A stretch of 64,000 nt of DNA from Saururus chinensis (Eukaryota; Streptophyta; Magnoliopsida; Piperales; Saururaceae), in the NCBI GenBank assembly GCA_035235625.1, contig CP141146.1, positions 22,128,501 through 22,192,500 on the forward strand. Direction: 5' to 3'. Shown in pieces: positions 45,557 to 58,200 of the stretch. Every line of letters starts with the position of its first letter. Within the stretch, counting starts at the first letter, position 1. Made by a program: the position numbers and the translations under genes. The notes under the pieces are model-generated. The model was not told the DNA's origin. It did no database searches and worked only from the letters and a program-made list of their open reading frames with translations.

Positions 45557-46605
45557 GAAAATTATTTACTAATATAGTGTTCCTTTTCCCCACATGGGTA
45601 TGCAAGCTAAGAACTGGCACTTGTGTGGCTTTTTAAAAAAAATATATAATTTTGTCATTTAAAAAGACGAAATCAGTACACTAAAGGACAAAATCAGTAC
45701 AAACTTACTGATTTCATCCTTCTAAAGGAAGAAGTCAATACAACTGATTTCATCCTTCTAAAGGAAGAAGTCAATACAATGTATTGATTTTGTCATTTAG
45801 AATGACGAAATCAATAATAAACTGATTTTGTCCTCTCTTCTCTCTCTCCTCTCTCCCTATTCACTCTCTCTCCTCTCTCTTTCGGCTATCTCTCTTGTTC
45901 TCTCTCTCCTCTTTCTATCTCTTCTCTTTCTCTTCTTTCTCTCTTCACTTCTAAAAGACAAAATCATGAAAAATAAAAAAATTATTGATTTCATCATTTG
46001 CAAATACATTATATTTTATTTAAAATTTATTATTTTAATATATAATAAATAAGTAAGAAAAATTTTAAATTAAATTTTCTTACTTTCTCCCCACTCCTCA
46101 GAGCTGGGATTGACACTCATGCGCATGAGTGAGAGACAGGGAGAGAGAAAGAGAAAGAAGAGAGGAGAAAGAAAAGAAAGAGAGTGAAAGATGAGAGAAA
46201 AGAAGATAGATAGCAGAAAGAGAGAGGAGAGAGTGAATAGAGAGGAGAGAGGAGAGAGAGGGTGAATGGGAGAGTGTGATGAGAGAGAGAGATGAGAGAG
46301 AGTGAAGAGAGACAGGAAAAGAAGAGAGAGGAGAGAGAGAGTGAATAGTGAGAGAAGAGAGGAGAGAGAAATAAGAGCGAGAGGAGAGAGAAGATAGAGG
46401 AGAGAGAAGAGAGGACAAAATCAGTTAATTATGGATTTCGTCATTCTAAAAAACAAAATCAGTACATTGTATTAATTTTGTCCTTTAGAACGACGATATC
46501 ACTACAAGTGTATTTCGTCCTTCTAAATGATAAAATTATTAAATATTTAAATATGAAAGCCATGTAGGCGCCAGTGAGGGCGAAAATGAATATCATATTG
46601 GTAAA
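45557..46605. mobile_element. Foldback element with CT/GA arms
   Basis: The left side (45557-45955) and right side (46127-46605) are inverted copies: ATTTACTAATAT versus the complement of ATATTGGTAAAT at the tips, GAC(G)AAATCAGTAC blocks, then a CT-rich tract (45826-45955) facing a GA-rich tract (46127-46412). Many copies of GA(T)TTCGTC and GACAAAATCA appear. The centre is AT-rich. No coding. It would fold into a long hairpin. Confidence 0.7.
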
Positions 46606-47707
46606 TATTTTTATCTCTTCATTATTTTGGTAGTTATTTTTTTAATATTATTTATATAATTTTCGTAAGAAATAAAGTATAAAAAAATAAAAAATAAAAT
46701 AATATTATTAAAAAATTACCTCAAATTTGTATAGATAATTGCCACTTGATGACTTGTGTTTAGAGAATTAGATGAGAGAGTTTGAAGAAGAAGAATTTGA
46801 AGAGTTGAATATGTCTTATTGAAAAATAAATAAGAGAACTTGAAAAAATTGGAGTGAAAATTTATTTGAACATTTATTTACTTGATTTTTTTTTTTTTGA
46901 AGCTTTGATAAATTTAGTAAAGAGTGAAGATTTAAAAATCCCCTCCCCTCCTTCGAAGAAATGCCGTCTGTTAACTGTAAAAAATAATTCTATAAGGGCA
47001 TATTTTTAAAAAAATTACAAAGTTGATCGATTGGTCGGTTGGTCCTCCATGCAAATCGATCGGGCTCGCATGGCAATTGATCGCCCCCCACCCCTAAAAG
47101 GGTAAAACGTTAAAAAATTGACATCCAGATATTTGTTATGATGAATTGGCCCCTCCAAAGAGCCGTTGAAGCACCTAAGGTTTAGTACAGAGACCTGGCC
47201 TATAGGCCTTCACTGGGCCAGACTGATTTAGGTCTAAGGACCGAAAAGATCGGCCCAACTTTTATGGTGTTGGGCCCAGCCTAGACGAAATAATTTGGCT
47301 ATGCTTCGACAGGAAGTGAGGGCATAAGCAGCTTTTTAAAAAAAAATGAGAATAGCATAAGCAGCTTTGAAATGGTAACATAACATATCAACGTACGTGC
47401 GTGTAATCACCAACTCCGACCAGATTCCATTTATGAGATGACGTGAACTTTAAAAACTGCAAGCATGCACAGGAAACTGAGCAGGAAGACGCCCTTCAAT
47501 ATGAGCCCAGTCACGTGCATACCCAACAGTGTGCGTAAATTTAATCTGAGGGCAGGCAGCCCTTGACTAAACTGTGTAATGACTTCATTTATTCAATTCT
47601 TCCAAGATTTAACACTAGTACAAAAGTTTAATGTCATAAGATAAGAGTACCAAGCAAAAATAAATAAATTAAGATATAAAAGTATGGAGGAGTATCTACA
47701 TCACCAA
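46606..47707. other. Intergenic DNA 3' of the glucanase gene
   Basis: AT-rich with no coding recognised. The region holds GATCGATTGGTCGG-like short repeats at 47025-47080 and the 3' UTR of the GH17 gene; an AATAAA lies at 47593-47588 (minus), 115 bp after the stop. Confidence 0.6.
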
Positions 47708-50700
47708 TCACCTCAATGACAGGGAGAAAAATAGCATTAATAACATCAACCCCGTCATGAGCAACGAAGGTGACAATGAAGACGAAGGAGAATCAACAAT
47801 CTGCACAATAAAATTACAGGTATCTCGCGATGCATTCTGGGTGGTCACAGTTGCCAGGCCTTGGAAGACACAGCTCCTCTCGTTCTGATTCTGAGCTTGG
47901 AAATACATGTTAAATGCATATGAAGCATTACCTTGAGCGTCCAAACCATTGCAGGAAGACCCATATCCGAGTGCAGTACAATCTGAAAATGTGCAAGCAA
48001 AGTTTATGTTGTCGCCAAGCTTGCTCAAGTCCTTTGCATTTGGGTTGAACACACACCATTTTTGTGGAAGATATTGGACATTCTTTGCTGGAACAAGGAA
48101 CGTATTTTGGCCTTGCCCTAACAAGTCCATTGCAAACTTGGGCTGGCCATCATATCTGAAGATCCCCCAGTGACGCTCAAAGCTCCCAGGGGCAACGCTT
48201 TTGGCATCTTCATCGATCAATCCAAATAAGTAGATTTCCGGGAGAGTTGGCCTCATGGGAGTTCCCTGATTAGCAGCAATTCGCCTAAACAGACCATCGT
48301 AGAATCTTTTGGCATAACCAATGTTTGCATTTTTGTCACCATCTGTCGGCCAACCAACTTCTCCAACCAAAATAGGCAAGTCTCCATGCCCCACAGATTT
48401 TAGTGCAGCAACCAACGTATCAAAATTGGCATCAAACACATTCGTGTACTGAACTCCATTATCTACAATTGGAGTGCTCCCTCCATCAAAGAAGGCAAAA
48501 TTAACAGGAAAGTTGTCATCGCTATAGAGACTGAGGTATGGATAGATGTTGACTGTGAAGGGGGCATTATTCTTGGCAAGGAATTGAACTATTGCAGCCA
48601 TGAGGTCACTTATGTCAGACCGGAATCTTCCTGCTGAGGGCACACTATTGCTCGCAGGGGAGTTGTAAACATCTGCATTGAGAGGCACAGTTGCTTTAAT
48701 GTTGTCGCCTAGGCCAGCCTCATTTAAAGCATTTTGAATGTTTTGCAGGGCCGGGAAAGTAACATTCAAGAATGAATTGTTGTATGATGCAAGAAAAGGT
48801 TCATTTCCCACTGCCACATATCTGCAAAATAAAAGATTAAATGTAACAATGACATTTTTATACTTTAAAATAGATGTGATGGTGGCTGTCTATAATCTAG
48901 TTTAAAGTCAGACAAATATTGCCAACAATCACAAGCAACGATTAGCTGCTGACATAGCGCTGTTTAAACTTTAAACATAATGTAGAACCAGAAACAAAAA
49001 CAACGATCTTATCTGTTTCAGATGGTTACAATTGAGAAACAAAACAGACAGCTAATGAAGCGTAAAAACATAATCACTGTATATGAAATTAACGTGTACA
49101 GGTATATGAAGCAAAAACCATGTAGAATGTGCATGTATGAAGCACATAACTTCCACAAACAATTGGATAGAAAGAACAAAACATAAGCTACGAAATCAGG
49201 AATCCATTCAACAACTGGTGAGAAAGGTCGCAGCCAACACCCAATCCTAGAAGTTATTTTTTGTCCATTAGCTAATAGTTATAAATTTTAGTTATTTTCA
49301 TCCATAAGTTCATTGTATTTACTAAGCTATCAGTTCTATGTCTCCTATCTATGAGACTAACATTTGACTAAATTTCATCTCTTGAGTTATAAACAAAGAA
49401 TGTCATGCCAATCAATTTTTTAACAATGACTCATGCTATATATATGGATTTGAAATACTCTTTATTGTCCATTAAAAAGAAGACAAGAACATCTTGTCGC
49501 TACCAAACCAAAGTCAGATCTTCATGTTTTGATGCCGTCCACAGTTGACAAAATATAAAAAAGTTAAAATTAATATCTAAGGAACACGCAAGGAAAAAAA
49601 ACATCTTTGAAGAGAAAGGATGCTCTCAAGTGACCACTGCCACACTTAAATTTCAAGGTTCATTTGCAATATCACAACATCCACACAGTTGAAACTTTAT
49701 AATAGAAAGTAATGGAGGCAGCTCTGGAATCATGCAAAAAACAACACCCGCTAATATATAGGCTGATATGATTCTACAACTTTAGTCACTTGTATAAAGT
49801 CCTCGAAATTGCTAAAATGCTATTAGCTAAATTCATAAATGTTAAGAGTGTGACTCCAGATTTCAGAATATATTTCTGCCTGGAAACTGCAGGATGCCTT
49901 CCAAATATAGCTTTGTATAGACATTGGTCAAAGTCCAAGTGTTTGATGAGCTTTGAATTCTTCCTAGAGAGCAAATTAGCCCAACAAAACCCCCCAACTA
50001 GGTTTTGGTTGGATATAACTAGGTTTTGGTTGGATATAACATATAGACCCAAGTGAGCTTTGTGCAAGGCCCACATGTTCTGTTCAACCAAAACCAGTTG
50101 GGTGGTTTTGTTGGACAAATTTGTTGGGTGTATCACTATCTAAAAAAAAATTGGACTTGTCAGGCACAAAATACCACTAGCCCCAATGGCTTCCCTTCTG
50201 CAAATAAAAGCAGAAAATAGGGAAACGGAAGAAGGAAAACGATGCTCCATGTTTTTATTGAAGCTTCATCACAAATACAATTGAACCAACTTATTCCCAA
50301 AACCAGTAAATACCTTTCCTTTTACAAGTACCTTTCATCAATCTCAGCTAACATTCATCAAGTTTCTTGTAGAGGATAAGTTCATCTCATGGATAACATT
50401 TTAGCAATTAAAAAAATTAAACCCCATTACTGCCATATTTGGCTTATTACAGGGTCCAAACCAACAGGAATCTACTTCTGTAGCATCACCCTTCACAATT
50501 TCACAGATGACAATGGATAAGGCAGAGCCATAAACAACATGAGTAGGAATTAATGGCATCTGCAAAAAAAAAAAAAAACCTTCCAGTGGCGCTCAAAGAG
50601 TTTTAGTTAGTAAGCTCCATATTCATAGCTGTAAATTCTTTCTTGAAAGTTGACAATTTTGCAAGCAAGTTTATAATCGGATTTGAGTGCATAAAAGAAC

Positions 50701-51713
50701 TACTAACAGTTCTGATCTCATTTTACTACTATGCTCAGAATTGACGAATAATTACAAATATAAATGAATTGATGTCTAGGTTAGTAAGCTCTTTACTCAT
50801 AGCTGGGTCTTAAAAAAAAACTTATAGCCGGGAACTTCTTTCTTGAAAGTTGAAAATTTTGAAAACAAGTTTATAATCGGATTTGAGTGCCTGAAATGAC
50901 TACTGACAGCTCTGATCTGATTTAACTAATTTGGTTGGAACTCACAAGTAGTCACAAAATATAAAAACATTATTTTGTATCTGGCATATGTGTGTAACAT
51001 TATTAGGTAACAGCTGCATTTCACAGATAAGAAAACCGCCAAGTTCTGTAACGAAGTAAATATCAAAATGTGCCCAGCATAAACATGCCTGTCATATGGA
51101 CATTGAGTGATTGAGGAATAATATCTGCATCCAACGTGAAGAGAAAATCTACCTAATAATTGTTAAACATCAGTGACTTTCCAGTAAACACTACACTGGA
51201 ATATCCACTACCACTACAAACTCAAAGGAGAAAAACACAAACCAGAGACGAAACACGTAAGAACATCTATCCCCATCAACCATTGAAACGATTTATCATT
51301 TAAAATCCGTACAAATCAAATGAAATCAGGAAGAGAAGAACAATCATCACATCAAATTTTACATGAGGAAAAACAGAAGAATGATCTTACTTGATGTTAA
51401 CTCCTCCAGTGAAATTATACCGGGTTACATTTTTTTTCACCCAATGCTTGGCCTCATCGTAGCTAGTCATAGTAGCCAGCATGTTGTTGGGGATTGCGGC
51501 CATCACCTCTATGCCACTCCCGGCCAAGGCACTCATCGTAGATTGATCGGCATCGAACAGCTTCACTTTATTGAACCCATTGTCCTTCAAAAGCTGAACA
51601 ACAATCTTAGGAGGCAACTGATGGGTAGCCTGGGTCCCCCAGTTCACACCAATGCCCTCCACAACAGAACCAAGGATCCCAACTAGAAGAACCCAGATAT
51701 AGAACCGTATCAT
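47708..51713 (-). CDS. GPI-anchored glucan endo-1,3-beta-glucosidase (GH17 with X8)
   Basis: Two exons, 51391-51713 and 47708-48821, are joined by a 2.57 kb GT-AG intron (phase 2), giving 478 residues. It has an N-terminal signal peptide (about residues 1-20), a GH17 barrel starting [14 protein letters not shown], acid/base Glu115 in VAVGNEP and nucleophile Glu262 in GEVGWPTDG. An X8/CBM43 domain follows (about 363-450, WCVFNPN and several conserved Cys), and a hydrophobic C-terminal tail preceded by a Ser-rich stretch marks GPI anchoring. It hydrolyses callose-type beta-1,3-glucan at the cell surface or plasmodesmata. Complete and apparently functional. It most resembles the plant endo-1,3-beta-glucosidase 5/6 group, by inference. 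Confidence 0.93.
49981..50126. mobile_element. Small MITE in the GH17 intron
   Basis: The left end CCAACAAAACCCCCCAACTA is mirrored by the right end TAGTTGGG-type complement (CCAACAAAACCACCCAACTG on the other strand), with about 34 bp arms. A 22 bp motif AACTAGGTTTTGGTTGGATAT is duplicated inside. Flanks GCAAATTAG and ACAAATTTG share CAAATT. Confidence 0.5.
50607..50960. repeat. Tandem duplication (about 175 bp x2) in the GH17 intron
   Basis: Both units share TTAGTAAGCTC, CTTTCTTGAAAGTTGA, AAGTTTATAATCGGATTTG and CTGATCT, with diverged and inserted bases. Confidence 0.7.
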
Positions 51714-54527
51714 TCTTGTTGCCTATAAACAAATTTCGCCTCCAGATGTAGGAAAAAAGTTGCAACGGATTCAGCCTTTCAATAATGAAGCTGAAGAAGG
51801 ATAAGCCAAAAGGCGAGATTGAGAAGCAAACTAGCTAAGGCTTCAACACATGGAAAGAAGAAACAGCATTTATCACCTCACAGGGAGAGAAACTGCTGTC
51901 ACAAGGGCGCTGGAAAGGTTGAAAAGGGTGCAACGTTTGAAAGGAATAGAATATTGTGAAAAGGAGAAAGTGACTATTTCAAACAAAAAGGAGGGGGCAC
52001 TAAGACAGAGAAATAATAAACGAATATAATCTTGTCAAAAGGCGAGTGGGTTTCAAGGATTGCCGCTCAGAGAAATTTATGATGAGGCCAAGAAAAGAAC
52101 AACAAAAAGATGATAAACAACAGATGGAGGGCAAAAACAGGGCCTTTCTTGGGGGCAATTTGCTCTTTTACGTAAAGACCCACGTCAGGACGAGTTCAAA
52201 TAATGGAACTTTTGAGGTGGGAGCTCGACCCAACCACTCACCAGAAACAACAGCAAGAAAAACACAAGTCTGCACAGAGGGGGATGGAGCTTTTTCCTTG
52301 GTGAGGAAAAGATAATGGAAGCCAGAATCACAGTTAAAACATACAGTAACAAAAGGGGAAGAAGGACTGAGTCATCAGGAGGATCCAGGGGCGGTGATGG
52401 TGGCCCAGAACGTGCCGGAGATTGAGAGAGGAGAAGACAGGCCCACTCGTGCACGTTTTTCTATGGAGAAAACTACCGGGTTGAAGAGTTGGGGTGCCGA
52501 CACGCAAGTCCCACGACACGGTAAATCTGCGTATCTAATTATAGTGGGCGAGTTAGATCCGGGAGGGAGCGTTGGTGACATGATTATGGGACGCCGACGG
52601 ATTTGGAAGCCGTTGTGAGCCTCTCTGCTTCTTGTAGTTGATCGGCCGACCCCAAGCGGCGTGCCCGGTCTAGTTACAAATTGGTTTGTTCTCGTCCGTA
52701 ACCGGTTTCCTCTTGTCAGCCTTTACCTACCCGTGTAGCCTCATTTAATTGACGTAGACGTACGAGCATAAGGGTTATGATCCCGCCTTATTTACTATAA
52801 GTATATGGGTTAGTATATGGGTTATGACAGGGAGGAGCCACCTACAAGGTGTTGGGGGTAGTTGCGCCGCCCTAATATTTATATTTTTTTATATTACATA
52901 TATAGTTTAATAGTTATACCCCCTTCTAAAAAAATTTTTTGTCCCTTTATATTAAATAAGGATAAATTAGGATAAATTCTCTTATGAAGTCAATCGTGAT
53001 CGGTAAGACAACGCAAGGACCTCTTAGAATCCCAGACTTATCATAAAGTAATCGTTTCTCTTTAAAACTATAGAAAAAACAAGTTTGTACACCGATATCT
53101 ACCATAAAAGACAAGCTATAATAAATGAAAAGTTATACAATACAGTCTCTTGCTAAGACCCATTAATTATCTATATTTTATTAATTTTATAATAATATAA
53201 TTTTACTATAAACTTATTAATAAATATGAATAACCTCTAAGTCTTAATAAAAAATATTAATTAATTATTAAATTAAATTAAATTAAAAAATAAAAAAATC
53301 AATTTTTTCTTCTATGAGGTATGGTTACGGTCAATGTAAATAAATCCCAACTTTTAACTTTATTTTTAAAATAAGTAAAAATTTTAAACGCGTGCCATAA
53401 CTCTATTTTTAGTCAAATCGAAATCAAGTGTGGAACTTCCACAAAATAAAAAACATCACAAGGGTAGTTTTCTTTCTGTGGAGGTTTAGGAGTTGTTTGG
53501 CGATGTGATATTTTACACATGAGGCGAAAGTGTCATCCAACATAGCCTTAAAACAGCGGGTTTCTCCACAACTTTGTATTTGTGAAACCCCCTACCAAAA
53601 GCCATTCAGTATTTGTGGGAAAAAGTTCCGAGAAAGACTACCAAACACCCTGGAAGAGAATTTGAGTCCACTCTAATGCATTAGTCCTCTCTGTTTACCT
53701 ATTAAATTCGGGCTCACCATCATGTTTTAAAAATACAGCCCCATAAGCAATTGGTTGCACACAAACTTGTAAAACCTTTCATAGTGAAATGCAGCTCCAC
53801 AAAATAATAATTGTACACAAACATGTAAATTAGGGAACTCAACATAATATTTTCTCTTGTCTTATATTAATAGCTGCATTTTGAAAAAGAAGTCTGTGCC
53901 TTATTAATAACTCCATTTGGCTGAATTTAAGTAGTTGGGTACTTAAAGAAGAATTTTAGAGGTTATTTTCTATTCTCTTAGCTGTGAGTAGAGTGTTAAC
54001 AAATGAAGTCGAGCCAAGTATTGCACTTGCTTGACTTGAAGTCAAACTATTCAAGCTCAACTGGAGTTCCACTTCAAGCTCGAACAAGCTCAAATCTACC
54101 AATTCGAGCTCAGCTTGCACTAGAAATTTGGAGTACAACTAAAGCTCGAACTTTAATAAGTGAACTATGAGCCCAAGCTTAACGTATGCTCAAACCTAAA
54201 AAAAATTGTACAATAAATTTATATCTAAAACATATGAAGTGTCACATATACTAAGATGTATTTAGTATTAAATAATAATAAAAATATTTCAAAGAAAAAG
54301 TATTAAGACTACACCTTAGACAACTGACTATGTCGCTAGGAAAGAAAGAGTAATATGACAAATGAATTTTATTTATACATACTCCAAAAAAAGGCATGCA
54401 TTGTCATCTTTCCTCTACGTGCATATAATTACTCAAAAAAAGTGTAAAATAGAAACTCACATAGGCATCATTACCATCTACTTTCTTGTTTCTTCCTCTC
54501 TTTACATGCATATAAATCACTCAAAAA
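51714..54527. other. GH17 upstream region and intergenic DNA
   Basis: The first 0.8 kb is the likely 5' UTR and promoter of the GH17 gene. A TTTGTTTATAG|GCAAC acceptor-like site 9 bp before the start codon hints at a 5' UTR intron. After 52.6 kb it is AT-rich, with a GAGCTCGA/AAGCTCAA repeat at 53990-54190 of the sort common in small plant transposons, and a possible inverted-repeat element with GTTTGGC and CCAAACACC ends (about 53493-53653). No coding is seen. Confidence 0.45.
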
Positions 54528-55261
54528 GTGTCACACCCTAAGATTTTTTAAATTTATTTTCATAAATAAAATAGTGAAACCATTTTTTTTAATTAAAATA
54601 CCCGTCAAGACATCTCAGGGTGTGAACTATTTATTTTTTTAACATATGAATACTAAATTAGAGTACAATAGTAATCAAAATCAAACAACATCATAAAATA
54701 AGTAGGGCCTTACTCAAGTACGAATATGAATATCTTGATATACAGAATATAAATAGATTGGCACTCATGTGCATACATTATCTACCTTTGAATAAGATAA
54801 CATTTATAAATGCCAAGTGGCTAAACATGAACCACAACATTATAACAAAAATGTAGATAATTTATAATCATATTCAATAGTCAACTATAAAACAACAATG
54901 GTCACTAAGTTCATGGCAACGTTAAGGAGATGTCCACTACTCTTCGAAATGTAAACCACTCAACAAAGCAACTTCAGACTTTTGCTGAAAACTATTACCT
55001 GCTCTCTCTACGTCATAATCTAAGACCAACAAAGCCCCATGGACTCAGGTAGTAAAGATTCACATCGTTCCATGATTACTAAGACCTCTTATTATTGCGT
55101 TGTGCTAGAGTCATACATCTTTTGATATTATAACTCATTTGAACCATGTCCTAAGCCACAGGGGAGAGAATCTATATACAAAAACTCTCATGCCAAGGTG
55201 AGCCAAAAGTCATGACCCTATTTGCTACTATGAACCTCATCTACATGTACAAAGGACCCGC
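54528..55261 (-). mobile_element. Gypsy LTR end fragment
   Basis: It starts TGTCACACCCTAAGATTTTT, which on the minus strand is a standard LTR end. No coding. The giant solo LTR inserted at its right end. Confidence 0.45.
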
Positions 55262-58200
55262 TGTCACGCCCGAGGGTTTTCCTTACATTTTATTAAAAAT
55301 TTTGTTAATATTTTATTTCGTACTACATATGTAAATAAAAAAAACCAACAAAATTTAAAACATGTGAAAATAATTTTCGTAAATCAATTCATCATACAAC
55401 AAAACTAACATTCTCAGGTGTGACTCGAAACAAAAACATCAAAGTAAAACCTGCCATGGCCATGGGCTTTAAAAACAAAAACCTCCAAGCATCTCTAAGT
55501 ACATGTTCTTTAACATTCTAAAAAATGAATTGTATATACATACACAAGTCCAGTAAATAATACATTTTTCTCACCTTAATCAATTCATGAGATCTGGCAC
55601 TAAAATCTACAAAGTCTCACTACAATTTCGCTGCACTCCAGGTCGAGGAAAAATAGTCCACCACGGGGAATAATCTAGTCTAAAAAGCTATCGATTGACC
55701 TACAAAAGCCTTCGGATAAAGGGGCTAAAAAAAATAAGGCGAGTATTTTCATACTCAATAGGAAAATACCTAGTAAGGAAAATAAATTAATGAACTTTGC
55801 AAGTTCATACATAGATGCATTCATGCAACCACACATGAAGCAAGAAGTACATACAGCATAAATAATGTATCTTACATACATACAATCATATTGGCTGAAC
55901 TTACACTTACTCTTGTAGCATACTCTTACACTTACACTTACACTTACACTCTAAGTCAAAATCTTACTAACTTACTCGTACAACTGTACGATTTCTCATA
56001 TAACTTACACAAACTCGTACGACCTTACTCGTACAATTGTACTCATACTCATAAACTTACTCTTATTGTCTTTCTTAGAAGCTTACACTTACCCTTACTC
56101 TGGATCTTTCACATATAACTTACTCAAAATTGAATATATATAACTTACTCTTACTATCGTACACATACTACCAACAACTGAAGCTCATTATAATTAATAA
56201 GCTTCAGCATCGGAAAGGAAGAGAATGCCACTGGGGCATCACCTTAACTTTCGGGGAGCAACTTGACTCCATGGACTTTTCTGAAGGCAAGGCACACCTA
56301 TGCTCATGGGGCATAGGATCAAATAGATAAGAGTAGATCAATGATACTACTTACCTAAGCATGCAAATGCCCACTCTCTTGGGCCATACAGTGCCAACTA
56401 AGGGCGTAAAACATATGGTGCCACTCTTGGGCAGGAATCTTACAATATCACTCTTGGGCCGAACATACAATGCCATCTGTAGGCAGAAATACATGCAATG
56501 CCCATGAAGGGAGGAAACTTACAGCGCTCTCAACAGAGCATCAAACGTCTAGGTCGAAATACAACACCAAGACTAAATCCCGCAAGATAACACCATAGTT
56601 AAACCAGGAAAGACGCTCAGTCAATTACTGATTGACTGGCTCAAAAGCGGAACTTAATCTATCAAATCTCTTAGTCTCAAACTCACAACGTTATCAACTT
56701 ATGGTTACTTACCATTCAAGTTCATATTAGGTAACTTATGCGTGTACAATTATGTGTGAAGCTACTTCCGTCTTACATTCTTCAGTAGACCAAGCTAGAA
56801 CCACACCGGTTCTAATGCTTTGGTCTACAAGGGTAACATACTTCAACTTAACTCATCCAATCGTACTTAGAACTCACTCTTACCCTTACAGTCTTACAGA
56901 TCCCTGCATAACCTTACTTGTCAAACATGAATTCCATGTTAGCATACGCTTACCATTATATACTTACCACCTTACATCCTGCACCATCCGCCTTAAAACC
57001 AAAACGTCTTACTTGAACCCCTCAAATGAAATCCTTTAGACCTAAGTTCCGTTATCAAACCCTTACTAATTCCTTACTCATTATTCTTTCATTACAATTC
57101 ATATTACATACATTATGTGGGTATAATTATGTTGTTATCTCTTACTACCTCACAGTCCCCCAAAGGCACTCTGAATCTTAAGTCTTCGAATCCTTACATC
57201 CCCTACGCTTCCTACTCGTCTCTCCAATGTACCAACCAGTTTAGTCCAAACCAATCCCCTAACCACATCAAATCCATCCTTTGCCAATCTTACATCTTCT
57301 GTAGCCAGAAATCTCCCCATCAAAGCCATAAATCATCTGTGACAAACATCCCATCCAATGCACACGCCCTTACCTATCATTCACACAGATTGATCACATG
57401 CTCTAATCACATACAAATAAATCAATTTCTTACTATCATACCCTTAGTCTTTGCTAGCATACACATAATTCACATATAAAAGATGCTCATTTAATCAGCA
57501 TATGTCATGCAAATTATTAAGTTACAAATTCCTAGCTTGCTACTACACAATCAAAGCATGCTATCATAAAATTATGAGTTCAAGGTCCCCTACCTCGTAA
57601 TCCATATGAATTTGATGGCGACCATACGATGGTGGCGATGTCGATGGCCGAATTGGCGACCAAAAGCATCATATTGAGAGAGTTGATGTCCTAAGGATTT
57701 TCAAAGATGCTAGAATTAATCTTGATAAGGTTAGACTAATTTCACTCGAAGCAAAGGTTTGGCTCACTAAGGCGGTCAGACATAAGGTCGTGCCACTAGA
57801 AATAGAAAAAGAAACCATTGAATGGGGGTGACTGATTGGAGGTCGGCTAACGGTTTAAAACACTTGTTGGCCACAAAATGTTAAAATAGACTGCAGACTA
57901 CATCTAGCAGCAACAATTCCGCATTGTCGAAGCCTCACAACATGGCAGAGGGCTTGGTTGCGTACTCACAGACATAAGAGAGATAGAGGAGGGCTTTAAT
58001 GGTCATATTGCCTAGTGGTAGAGTCGTTCTATTGTCATATGCCGCAAAGGCGGTGCCTTTAACCTATATTACATGTGCAACACAAGCATGCACGGTAAAG
58101 TGGAACTCTAAGGGAGGATAGGCTATCGGTGGTTAAACATGAAAGATGTGAGGTTCGCCAGTGGCAGTCCCACAAACAAACTTGAGGGCATTAAGGGCCA

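Larger units (their letters stand above)
48822..51390 (-). other. Intron of the GH17 gene
   Basis: Donor AA|GTAAG and acceptor TTTTGCAG. It contains a small inverted-repeat element (49981-50126) and a tandem duplication of about 175 bp (50607-50960). No coding. Confidence 0.85.

Noticed and set aside
46098..46418. 106-codon Ser/Leu-rich minus-strand ORF
   Set aside because: It is a translation of the GA/CT microsatellite arm of the foldback element, not a protein gene.
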